This document shows, in pieces, positions 16,885 to 24,160 of a DNA stretch of 35,093 nucleotides; positions within the stretch are counted from its first letter, which is position 1, and the number at the start of each line of letters is the position of its first letter. Source of the DNA: Candidatus Vecturithrix granuli (GTDB lineage Bacteria > Moduliflexota > Moduliflexia > Moduliflexales > Moduliflexaceae); the NCBI GenBank assembly GCA_000739535.1, contig DF820466.1, positions 243,050 to 278,142 of the forward strand. The letters are read 5' to 3'. A program made the position numbers and the translations under genes. Below the pieces are notes generated by a model. The model saw only the letters and a program-made list of their open reading frames with translations, made no database searches and had not been told where the DNA came from.

Positions 16885-17580
16885 ATGAAGATTCATTATC
16901 TACAACATGTCCCTTTTGAGGGACTGGGCAGTATTGAAAGCTGGATTTGCGAGAGAAATCATCAATTGACCGTCACACGTGTATATGAAGATACCGATTT
17001 TCCGGCCATACAGGGTTTTGAGTGGTTGATTATCCTGGGCGGGCCGATGAACATTTATGAGGATGAGCAGTATCCCTGGTTGAAAAGCGAACGGCAATTT
17101 ATCAAAGAGACGATTCAGGCCGGGAAAACCGTGTTGGGTATCTGTTTGGGGGCGCAATTTATCGCCGATGCCCTGGGAGCAAAAGTCTTTCCGAATCCCC
17201 ACAAAGAGATCGGCTGGTTCCCGATTGAATTGACGGCAGAAGGACGCACTTCATGGTTGTTGCGCGAATTTCCGAAAAAGTTTCAGGTGTTTCATTGGCA
17301 CGGCGATACTTTTCCCCTGCCTCAGAGAGCAATCCCACTTGCCAGGAGTCAGGCCTGTGAGCAGCAGGCGTTTCTGTATCAGGAGTGCGTATTAGCGTTA
17401 CAATTTCATTTAGAAACCACGCGGCACAGCGCGGAACAACTGATCGCGAATTGCCGGAACGAACTTGTGGACGCGCCTTTTATCCAACCGGCAGAAATCA
17501 TGCTAGCTGACGACCAGAAATTTACGAACATCAACCACTTCATGCGTCTCCTGCTCACAAAGCTTGAACAACGAACCTGA
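16885..17580 (+). CDS. Class I glutamine amidotransferase (GMP synthase-like)
   Basis: Cytoplasmic class I glutamine amidotransferase domain protein of 231 residues with no fused synthetase. Catalytic elements are visible: the oxyanion strand ILGGPMNIYED, the nucleophile cysteine in GICLGAQ (about residue 93) and the His-x-Glu pair in LQFHLETT (about 173). Stand-alone members of this group release ammonia from glutamine or hydrolyse gamma-glutamyl substrates; the partner is unknown. A ribosome-binding site GAAGGAAG precedes the ATG. It lies 143 bases after the permease on the same strand, so co-transcription is possible, but a sugar-related role is not evident. Confidence 0.82.
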   Translation: MKIHYLQHVPFEGLGSIESWICERNHQLTVTRVYEDTDFPAIQGFEWLIILGGPMNIYEDEQYPWLKSERQFIKETIQAGKTVLGICLGAQFIADALGAKVFPNPHKEIGWFPIELTAEGRTSWLLREFPKKFQVFHWHGDTFPLPQRAIPLARSQACEQQAFLYQECVLALQFHLETTRHSAEQLIANCRNELVDAPFIQPAEIMLADDQKFTNINHFMRLLLTKLEQRT

Positions 17581-17652
17581 ACATATTCATCCTTCTGACC
17601 TGGACAGCAACAAAAGGCTTGACAAAATTCTGTCTGGCCTTTTACAATTTTT

Positions 17653-17832
17653 GATAGTGGTGAAATGGGAAGTGATGACTCATTGCCAGGGGTGGTCAGG
17701 AGTGACGCGGTCGTCGCAACGGCATCTCTGATGCCGCGCCTGTCAGGGCATTGACCTGACGCGATGACCTCATCGCACTCCTGTGCCCTGGACACTGTTC
17801 CGATATTCATCACTTCCCATTTCACCACTACC
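17653..17832. repeat. Palindromic MITE-like element, tandem copy 1
   Basis: The arms at 17655-17677 and 17808-17830 (TAGTGGTGAAATGGGAAGTGATG, split here into TAGTGGTGAAAT and GGGAAGTGATG) are perfect inverted repeats of 23 bp. The 130-bp centre holds nested palindromes built from GTCAGGAGTG / CACTCCTG, CGACGAGGTCG-like and CAACGGCATC / GATGCCG blocks. There is no open frame for a transposase, so it would have to move in trans. Copy 2 begins 7 bases later in the same orientation. Confidence 0.8.
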
Positions 17833-17839
17833 GAAATTG

Positions 17840-18024
17840 GGTAGTGGTGAAATAGCAAGTGATGACTCATGCGTCACGATGTGGTCAGGAGTGCGACGAG
17901 GTCGTCGCAACGGCATCAGCGATGCCGCACCTGTCAGGGCGTTGCCCTGAGGCGATGACCTCATCGCCCTCCTGTCTGTTGAGCAGTGTTCCGGGTACCC
18001 ATCACTTACCATTTAACCACTACC
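17840..18024. repeat. Palindromic MITE-like element, tandem copy 2
   Basis: GGTAGTGGTGAAATAGCAAG starting at 17840 is matched by the complement ending at 18024, with three mismatches over 25 bases. The centre is clearly homologous to copy 1. GAAATTG occurs just left (17833-17839) and just right (18026-18032), which may be a 7-bp target duplication or an extension of the arms. The right end abuts the broken nuclease gene. Confidence 0.8.
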
Positions 18025-18449
18025 AGAAATTGTTGACCGAGTTTCAGCAGTTTTTCCGGGAACATTCCGCGCATTGGGTCGAACGCTTCGACTATAAAGA
18101 AGCCGGGCTGCAACTGCTGCTGCAAGCCTTTTTACAGCGCATCCTCAACGGCGGCGGGCGCATTGACCGCGAATACGGCCTGGGACGCTAACGCACGGAT
18201 CTGCTCATAATCTGGCCCTATGATGAACAAGTTCAGCGCGTGGTGTTGGAATTAAAGATCCAGTATAAATCCCTGGAATATACGCTGCAGCAAGGTTTAG
18301 AACAGACCTGGCAGTGTATGGACGCCTGCGGCGCGACCGATGGACATCTGATCATCTTCAATCGCGACCCCGCCATCCTCTGGGACAACAAAATCTTCCG
18401 CCGCGAAGCGCAATATCATGATCATCCCATTGTCGTGTGGGGCATGTAA
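18024..18449 (+). pseudogene. C-terminal fragment of PD-(D/E)XK nuclease protein (PDDEXK_9-like), with in-frame stop
   Basis: Directly after the element the frame reads QKLLTEFQQFFREHSAHW, then FDYKEAGLQLLLQAFLQRIL, GGGRIDREYGLGR, a TAA at 18189-18191, and RTDLLIIWPY...VVLELKIQYKSLEYTLQQGLEQT to a natural stop at 18449. The Asp of RTDLLI and the ELK of VLELKI match a PD-(D/E)XK core. The surrounding LEYTLQQGLEQTWQCMDACGA block resembles the nuclease domain at the end of AAA-like ATPase proteins (DUF1703/PDDEXK_9). The ATPase half is absent and the stop splits what remains, so it is dead. There is no function to assign beyond ancestry. Confidence 0.65.
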
Positions 18450-18487
18450 CGGATGGGAACATAATTTACCTTTATTTGAGAAAGAGG

Positions 18488-19777
18488 CTATTTTGCTGCC
18501 ATCATCTCCAAAATAATGCGATCGGTCTGCTTCATGCCTTCTGAACTCAGGCGTCCCAGGTTGTCAATGGTCTTCTCAACGTCCTGCTCGACGATGCCTT
18601 CATTTTTGGAGACGCGCATGCCTTGCATCGCTAACAATGCTGACTGAATTCCGGCCTGTACAGCGGAAGAAACTTTCAACGCGCAACCATATTTTGCGCC
18701 ATCGCAAATGACGCCGGAGAGATTACCGACCATATTGGCGATAGTGGCGGAAATTTCGTGATAAGTTCCTCCTAAAAGATAAGCAATGCCGCAAGCGGCT
18801 CCGGTTCCGGCCGCAACTGCACCGCACATCGCCGATAACCGGTCAAAATGTTGCCTGAGATGAATGGTGATGAAATGGCTGAGCATCAAGGCTCTGGCAA
18901 GCGTCTCTTCAGAACATTGGAGTTCTCTGGCCGCGACAACAACCGGAATTGTGGCTGTGATTCCTTGATTGCCGCTCCCGGAATTGGTCATGGCCGGAAG
19001 CGCACAGCCAGCCATGCGGGCATCGATCGCGGCCGCTGTTTGCATGGCCGCTAATGTGGGAATGTCTTGACTGAGGATGCCTTTTTCAAGGTTGGTTCTA
19101 AACATCTTGCCCACGCGCAAGCCATAGTCGTTTATCAATCCTTCCTCAGCAAGCGTGGTATTCATTCTGGCGCTTTCCAGAATGAATTGCAGTTGTTCGA
19201 AGGGCGCGTGGGTTATAAAATGACAGAGGTCCTTTACCGTGAGATTGTCGGAAGCGGCCCGCGCTGCCTGTTCGTGAGGCACACGATTCCGGTTGAGTTC
19301 GAACATCGGATGACCATTGCGTTCAATCAGAATCACACGGGTATAATCGCCCTGAATGACCGCCCGTGCGGTTTCCTGACCCGTCGAGAGGGTGACTTCG
19401 ATATAGAGGACGTCAGACGCATCTTTGAGCGAAATGCTCACGTTCCGGGCATGGACAAATTGTTTGGCGCGTTCCACAGTTTCAGGGGTAATGCCTTGCA
19501 ACACTTCCAGATTCGCCGAGGCGTTGCCGCCAAAGGCTCCGAGGGCTGCGGCCAGACCCACGCCAGAGGCTCCTGCTCCGGGAATGCCAACGCCCATCGC
19601 ATTCTTTAACATGTTTCTGCTGAGCGACACGTCAATGCGTTCAGGATCGCGCTGCAAAACCTCCCGTGCTTTCGCCGCAGCGAGAGCAATCGAGATCGGA
19701 TCCGTACAGCCCAGGGCCGGTACAACTTCCTGTTTGATCAGATTGATATACACTTCCCACTTTGTATGTGTATTCAT
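18488..19777 (-). CDS. cyuA: L-cysteine desulfidase (CyuA/YhaM, UPF0597)
   Basis: Cytoplasmic Fe-S enzyme of about 429 residues that splits L-cysteine into pyruvate, ammonia and sulfide. Family features are VVPALGCTDPISIALAAA near residue 15, the SRNMLKNAMGVGIPGAG loop, the MTNSGSGNQGI segment, and conserved cysteines in MCGAVAAGTGAACG and GVICDGAKYGCALKVS that should hold the [4Fe-4S] cluster. I start at ATG 19777 (MNTHTKWEVY), which has AGGGGAGATCAA immediately upstream; the frame continues to 19822 only through repeat DNA. A large palindromic element has inserted just upstream and duplicated the ribosome-binding region. It is probably monocistronic. Confidence 0.85.
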   Translation of the reverse strand: MNTHTKWEVYINLIKQEVVPALGCTDPISIALAAAKAREVLQRDPERIDVSLSRNMLKNAMGVGIPGAGASGVGLAAALGAFGGNASANLEVLQGITPETVERAKQFVHARNVSISLKDASDVLYIEVTLSTGQETARAVIQGDYTRVILIERNGHPMFELNRNRVPHEQAARAASDNLTVKDLCHFITHAPFEQLQFILESARMNTTLAEEGLINDYGLRVGKMFRTNLEKGILSQDIPTLAAMQTAAAIDARMAGCALPAMTNSGSGNQGITATIPVVVAARELQCSEETLARALMLSHFITIHLRQHFDRLSAMCGAVAAGTGAACGIAYLLGGTYHEISATIANMVGNLSGVICDGAKYGCALKVSSAVQAGIQSALLAMQGMRVSKNEGIVEQDVEKTIDNLGRLSSEGMKQTDRIILEMMAAK

Positions 19778-19780
19778 TTG

Positions 19781-19871
19781 ATCTCCCCTGAAAATGTAGC
19801 GCGAAACTCCAGTTTCGCACATCGTTGATAGCCGCGAAACTGGAGTTTCGCGCTACATCTATCTCCCCTGA
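19781..19871. mobile_element. 25-bp-arm palindromic element with 11-bp target duplication
   Basis: The arms at 19794-19818 and 19834-19858 are perfect 25-bp inverted repeats (starting ATGTAGCGCGAAACTCCAG) around a 15-base loop. ATCTCCCCTGA occurs on both sides, at 19781-19791 and 19861-19871, as expected for a target-site duplication. The duplicated segment contains the cyuA Shine-Dalgarno (AGGGGAG on the minus strand), so one copy still serves the gene. There is no coding capacity. Confidence 0.8.
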
Positions 19872-20012
19872 CCATAAAATTTTTATTCGCCGTGGTGCGT
19901 TTGCCAAAACGCATGAATAACTCCTAAGAATTAGAGCATATTAGAAGGATGCCTGCTATATTGATATCGTCTGAAGTCAATAATAGTCAGGCAGGGTAAT
20001 AAGTGCAAGAAA

Positions 20013-20054
20013 TTTTTGATTCACCACGTACTTTTGCTCGTGGTGAATCAAAAA
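20013..20054. repeat. Palindrome with 16-bp perfect arms
   Basis: TTTTTGATTCACCACG at 20013-20028 is exactly complementary to CGTGGTGAATCAAAAA at 20039-20054, with a 10-base loop. The T5/A5 base of the stem could let it act as a weak terminator in either direction. It lies in a 586-base gene-free region between divergent cyuA and the chemoreceptor. Confidence 0.75.
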
Positions 20055-20072
20055 CTTTGAACATCCAATATC

Positions 20073-20104
20073 AGAAACCGGGTTTTTCGAAAAACCCGGT
20101 TTCT
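20073..20104. repeat. Perfect 32-bp palindrome
   Basis: AGAAACCGGGTTTTTC at 20073-20088 is followed directly by its exact reverse complement, giving a loopless 32-bp palindrome. It is the third palindrome within 320 bases. No bounding direct repeat was seen. It may be a REP-type element. Confidence 0.8.
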
Positions 20105-20225
20105 CGACCAGTCATTCATTTTCAGAGAGTATTCAGACATCCTTTTCTTATCTCTGCTCCTTGTAGTTGCTTACTTTGCCGATAAACAAACATTTCCATC
20201 AGTTTACGGGGTATCCTGATTTTGC

Positions 20226-20253
20226 TTGACAGTATTTTTAGAGATGGTATAAT
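20226..20253 (+). promoter_or_regulatory. Consensus sigma-70-type promoter for the chemoreceptor
   Basis: TTGACA at 20226-20231 and TATAAT at 20248-20253 are both perfect consensus hexamers with 16-base spacing. They lie about 110 bases before the chemoreceptor ATG, in the right orientation. Transcription would start near 20260. Confidence 0.65.
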
Positions 20254-20363
20254 TTTACTTTATCAAGTTCAGTTCTTGCGTCATATAGACTTGTATCAAA
20301 CATAGAGCCTGAGAATACGGATTGATTCGTGAACAATCCATATTATTTACGCTCTCGCCCGTT

Positions 20364-22706
20364 ATGAAACTATTCTCTCACTGGTCTATTGCGACAAAGT
20401 TGATTTTGATAAACCTGATGGTTTTCCTGATTATTGGGGGAGGCATGTTTGTGGTGTTTTTTTCATTTAGCAATATTGAACGTATGATGACAAGAATTGT
20501 AAAGCAAGATGTGTATCAGGTTATCGAAAATGCACGGATAGGAAGAGAACTCACAGGGGTATTTGCAGATACTTCTCATCTGCTCGATCGCTTCCTTGAA
20601 CAGGAAGACTTGTTGAAGAACGAAGGGGATCGTCTTGTGAAAACAACAAATGCTCTGGACACCCAGCGCACAAATGTGCGTTTACAAGAAGCTCTCCAGG
20701 AATTTACCCGGCAACTTCAGGCTCTGCTCGAACAAGGGACGATTATCAGTAAGGTGTCACAGGAATTGAATACCATAGATCAGGAGCTTACTCTGAAGCT
20801 CAAAGACCTGGAAAGTCTGATTGCAAACACGATCATCGTTGTGAGAATGGAAAGCAGAGATACTTCCAGCCTGGAAAGACTGAGTCTGAATGTCCCCTGG
20901 TATCGTGAGGCCCTTTTACGAGTAAATATCTCTCTTTACCGAGTCATCCAAAAACATCTTCGGATTGCTTCAAAGGAGGAAGAGGCCGGCAAAAGTATCC
21001 TGCAATTACTGGTATTACTGGATGAACTTGATGCAAAACTCCAATCATTGACAAGTTCTGAGCCAAATGTGAAGGAGTTTGGGCAACAGTTTATTGATAC
21101 TGTGCGAAGTTATAAAGAAACCATTGCTGCTTTCTATAAGGAGCTAACAGCATTTCAACAACAGCTTGATGCGATGAACAATGCTCAACGAGCGGTGTTG
21201 ACGGTATTAGAGGAAATAGATGCGCAGATCGTGGAAACAACAGGATATATCCAGGAAAATGCGACTGGAGTCATGCAATCCGCCAGAAGGCTCATCATCA
21301 TATTATCAGGAGTGATCATGGTTGCGACAGTTTTCGGATGGTTAGGGATACGCTGGATGGTTAAACCGCTGTTGCATCTCTCTCGGGTCGCCGATCAACT
21401 GGCAGATGGTGATATAGAGTGTCATATTGCCGACGCCAGAGCGCGCGATGAGATTGGGACATTGTCGCGAGCATTTAGAAGGTTAATCCTGTATTTTCAA
21501 GAGATGGCCCAAACTGTTATCGAGATTTCGCAGGGAAATTTGGAGTTGGAGGTAATGGCCAAATCAAAGCAAGATGTGTTGCGAAATGGTTTTCAGCAAA
21601 TGATTCTCTACCTTAAAGAAATGGGCAAATTCGCTACCCATGCGGCGCGGGGAGATCTCCGCCATCAGATTGTCTTACGTTCTCAAACCGACCAATTAGG
21701 AAATGCCTTTGTCCACATGAGGGAGGGACTGATCGCGTTGATTGCTGAAATTCGCTCAGGAGCAGACTATATTGCTTCGATCAGCTCACAAGTGCTGAGT
21801 ACCTCTTTAAAGAATACGGAAATATTGGAACAAATCGCGCATACTGCCGAAGTCACGTCTTCAGCCATGCAGGAAGTCAGTGCGAGTGCTGGAGAGGTTC
21901 GGATGACGACAGAAGACTTAACGTCATCTGTTGAAGAGACCAGCGCTTCCATCAATCAGATGCTCGCTTCCATCACACACGTCGCTGAAAATTCCAGGAA
22001 ACTTTCAGGATTCGCTGCCGATACTAGTGTAACGATGACTGCTATGGTCAATTCATTCGAAAAAATTGCTGACCAGGCCGAACATTCGAAAACCCTTGCC
22101 GAAACAACCACGCAGGATGTTGTCTTCGGACAAAAGTCCATGATGCAAATGATGATCCGGATGACCGCGATTTCAGAGGTGACAGAGGGCATTTCACAGA
22201 TCATTTCGCAGTTGGAGAACCGCTCACGCGAAATCGGTACCATTCTTGACGTCATTAACGAAGTTGCCGACCAGACGTCTCTGCTCGCATTGAATGCTTC
22301 CATTATCGCTGCCCAGGCTGGGGTCCACGGACGAGGTTTTGCGGTTGTGGCGAATGAAATTAAAGAACTCGCTACTCGCGTCGCGACTTCTACGAAAAAA
22401 ATCGCAGAGATTATCAAAAGCGTTCAGGGTGATTCAGCGGATGCTGCGAAGGCCATTGGGCAGGGGCAGCGCGAAGTCAAAAATGGGGTTATGATTGCCC
22501 GGCAAGCCGAGAAAGCCTTACAGAAAATCGAACAAAGTACGAAAAATTCTGCCGGTGTTGCGGCTGAAATTGCTATTTTAGTTCGCCAGCAAACTACCGC
22601 CAGTACTCAGGTTGCTGAATCGATCCATGATGTCGCAAATATGGTCAGCGAAATTACGCGAGCGACTCAGGAACAAGAAAAGAAGGTAGTGGTATCCTGT
22701 ACATGA
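20364..22706 (+). CDS. Methyl-accepting chemotaxis protein, 3' end cut by a repeat element
   Basis: Inner-membrane chemoreceptor of 780 residues. The first span is at about 10-35, a helical periplasmic sensor with coiled-coil character follows to about 300, the second span is at 306-330, HAMP runs to about 385 with a second HAMP-like stretch, and the signalling domain comes last. The hairpin tip (NEVADQTSLLALNASIIAAQ, then AGVHGRGFAVVANEI, about 631-665) is the non-canonical NASIIAAQAG type. The helix after the tip runs only to ITRATQEQEK, where the 115-bp element supplies KVVVSCT and a stop. The returning helix therefore looks shorter than the outgoing one. I chose ATG 20364 because the first membrane span starts shortly after it; TTG 20322 also fits. 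Likely non-functional or altered. Confidence 0.8.
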   Translation: MKLFSHWSIATKLILINLMVFLIIGGGMFVVFFSFSNIERMMTRIVKQDVYQVIENARIGRELTGVFADTSHLLDRFLEQEDLLKNEGDRLVKTTNALDTQRTNVRLQEALQEFTRQLQALLEQGTIISKVSQELNTIDQELTLKLKDLESLIANTIIVVRMESRDTSSLERLSLNVPWYREALLRVNISLYRVIQKHLRIASKEEEAGKSILQLLVLLDELDAKLQSLTSSEPNVKEFGQQFIDTVRSYKETIAAFYKELTAFQQQLDAMNNAQRAVLTVLEEIDAQIVETTGYIQENATGVMQSARRLIIILSGVIMVATVFGWLGIRWMVKPLLHLSRVADQLADGDIECHIADARARDEIGTLSRAFRRLILYFQEMAQTVIEISQGNLELEVMAKSKQDVLRNGFQQMILYLKEMGKFATHAARGDLRHQIVLRSQTDQLGNAFVHMREGLIALIAEIRSGADYIASISSQVLSTSLKNTEILEQIAHTAEVTSSAMQEVSASAGEVRMTTEDLTSSVEETSASINQMLASITHVAENSRKLSGFAADTSVTMTAMVNSFEKIADQAEHSKTLAETTTQDVVFGQKSMMQMMIRMTAISEVTEGISQIISQLENRSREIGTILDVINEVADQTSLLALNASIIAAQAGVHGRGFAVVANEIKELATRVATSTKKIAEIIKSVQGDSADAAKAIGQGQREVKNGVMIARQAEKALQKIEQSTKNSAGVAAEIAILVRQQTTASTQVAESIHDVANMVSEITRATQEQEKKVVVSCT

Positions 22707-22799
22707 TGCACGTTCCCTGAGCGAAGTCGAAGGGAACGCCTGCGTGCTCGTCTCGACTCCGCTCGGCGACCGGTCATCATGTACAAGGTAGCCACTACC
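22685..22799. mobile_element. GGTAGTGG-ended inverted-repeat element (MITE-like), complete copy
   Basis: A 115-bp element. GGTAGTGGTATCCTGTACATG at the left pairs with CATGTACAAGGTAGCCACTACC at the right with small gaps. Inside, TTCCCTGAGCGAAGTCGAAGGGAA forms a further palindrome, next to the CTCGACTCCGCTCGGCGACCGG motif. The right 66 bases recur at window position 1. The flanks (AAAAGAA left, GATTAAA right) show no target duplication, as expected if recombination joined two different copies or if the join is an assembly artefact. Confidence 0.75.
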
Positions 22800-22800
22800 G

Positions 22801-23091
22801 ATTAAATTTATCACCAGCAAAGATATCGAACTGAAGTGGTTTATAGATAATCGCGTGACCTCCTCCCGCAAGGATGTCAGCGGAGTGGCGCCAGAGATCC
22901 TGAATGACAAATTTGCCAGCGTTTTGGCCTCGCAACTCCCTTACGGCAAGGTAGAACCTCAAATCCCACAATGGCCTGAAATCATGGATGTTTTCACCAC
23001 ATCGCTCCAGGAAGCGATTGTCGGAATGAAGACGCCTGAAGACGCCCTGGCTGAAGCTCACGAAAGAATCAATGCCATTCTGGCACGATAA
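22801..23091 (+). pseudogene. 3' remnant of a CUT1 sugar-binding protein gene
   Basis: Immediately after the element the frame opens as IKFITSKDIELKWFIDNRVT, SSRKDVSG and continues to QIPQWPEIMDVFTTSLQEAI and EDALAEAHERINAIL. This is the last 97 residues or so of an extracellular solute-binding protein of the maltose/glycerol-3-phosphate type, where WKFIKFIT, RxxxPSR-like and the final AAEEALAEAQERIN blocks are usual. Roughly the first three quarters, including the signal peptide, is missing. Two CUT1 permeases follow, so the ABC system has lost its binding protein here. Confidence 0.8.
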
Positions 23092-23187
23092 CATGTCACG
23101 CTAAACCTGCAAATTGGCTACTGGTAAAGGGGAGCAGGCGGCTCCCCTTGTTATAAGGCAGGACCGTTCAATTTTCCGTATTTTCAT

Positions 23188-23241
23188 CATCTCGACTCCG
23201 CTCGATGACCGGAACACCGCACGTCGAGCGAAGTTGAGACG
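23188..23241. repeat. CTCGACTCCGCTCG hairpin repeat
   Basis: CATCTCGACTCCGCTCGATG (23188-23207) pairs imperfectly with CGTCGAGCGAAGTTGAGACG (23222-23241). The TCTCGACTCCGCTCG-x-x-GACCGG string also occurs at 19-40 and inside the 22685-22799 element, so this is a third, smaller relative. It lies in the leader between the binding-protein remnant and the first permease. Confidence 0.7.
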
Positions 23242-23302
23242 CTATTTCTGGCAAGAATTGAACAGCCTTGGCTATAAGGATAGTTCATCCAGAGACTTCA
23301 GC

Positions 23303-24160
23303 ATGAAAATAAAAGACCGTTACATGTGGATTCCTTTCGTGCTTCCGGGGGTTTTGTTGTTGGTGTTGGTGCTGGGTTTTCCTGCTGTCACAAGCATTTT
23401 ATACAGCTTCGAACCTGAAGGTGATCGCGGCAGCTATACCCTTGCCAACTACATCAATCTGCTGCAAGATCCCTTTTTTAAAACAACCTTCTGGAATACA
23501 GGGGTGTTCGTATTTTTCAGCGTCGCCAGCCATCTGGTTCTCGGATTGGCGGTTGCTCTGGTCTTAAACACGGCCCTGCCTGCCAAGCCGCTGTTTCGTA
23601 TTATTGCCTTGCTTCCCTGGGTGGTTCCCGATGTAGTGGCCGGGATTATCTGGAAGTGGATGTACAATCCCCTTTACGGCGCGATCAATGATCTCCTTCT
23701 GAGAACCGGCCTTATTCATAACCCGGTCGAATGGCTGACAAAACCGCAATTGGCTTTGTTTAGCGTAATCCTTGTGAATCTCTGGCGCGGATTTCCTTTT
23801 GTCATGCTGATTCTGTTGGCAGGGCTGCAATCCATTCCCAACTACCTGTATGAGGCTGCCGCCATTGACGGAGCCTCGGCGCGGCAGAGCTTTTTTCACA
23901 TCACCATCCCGGGTTTGCGGAAAATGCTCGTGGTGGCCTTAGCCCTGGATACCGTGTGGGAGGTGCGGCGATTCGGTCTGATCCAGGCCATGACGCAGGG
24001 TGGCCCCGGGGTATTGACCGAGGTGCTCTCTACCTATACGTACAAACAATATTTTAAATTTTTTCGATTTGAGTATGCCTCGGCGATCTCTGTCGTGATG
24101 ACGCTTGTGCTGTTATTGGTGAGTCTCCCGTATATCTGGATGATCAGTCAGGAAGAATGA
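23303..24160 (+). CDS. CUT1 sugar ABC transporter permease (UgpA/MalF-like)
   Basis: Inner-membrane permease of about 285 residues with six predicted spans (BPD_transp_1). The ATPase-contact EAA loop is clear: YEAAAIDGASARQSFFHITI followed by PGL (about residue 195). The start ATG at 23303 (MKIKDRYMWIPFVLPG) gives a normal family N-terminus; the frame is open further upstream only through repeat DNA. It overlaps the next permease by 4 bp (ATGA). No ATPase gene is adjacent, which is common because CUT1 permeases often share one MsmK/UgpC ATPase. Confidence 0.87.
   Translation: MKIKDRYMWIPFVLPGVLLLVLVLGFPAVTSILYSFEPEGDRGSYTLANYINLLQDPFFKTTFWNTGVFVFFSVASHLVLGLAVALVLNTALPAKPLFRIIALLPWVVPDVVAGIIWKWMYNPLYGAINDLLLRTGLIHNPVEWLTKPQLALFSVILVNLWRGFPFVMLILLAGLQSIPNYLYEAAAIDGASARQSFFHITIPGLRKMLVVALALDTVWEVRRFGLIQAMTQGGPGVLTEVLSTYTYKQYFKFFRFEYASAISVVMTLVLLLVSLPYIWMISQEE

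Noticed and set aside
17653-18024. Possible CRISPR array from repeated GATGACCTCATCGC-type blocks
   Set aside because: There are only two units, each internally palindromic with homologous centres; no regular repeat-spacer pattern and no cas genes.
22258-22380. Chemoreceptor tip has NASIIAAQAG where the textbook sequence has NAxxEAARAG, losing the usual Glu and Arg
   Set aside because: This variant tip recurs in a sizeable group of chemoreceptors from anaerobes, as far as I recall, so it is not by itself a sign of decay. Only the shortened C-terminal helix is used as evidence of damage.
22855-23091. Separate 78-residue gene starting at GTG 22855
   Set aside because: The frame is open back to the element edge and encodes binding-protein sequence, so it is part of a truncated gene, not an independent one.
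23114-23302. N-terminal extension of the first CUT1 permease
   Set aside because: It runs through the CTCGACTCCGCTCG repeat and lacks family similarity; the permease begins at 23303.
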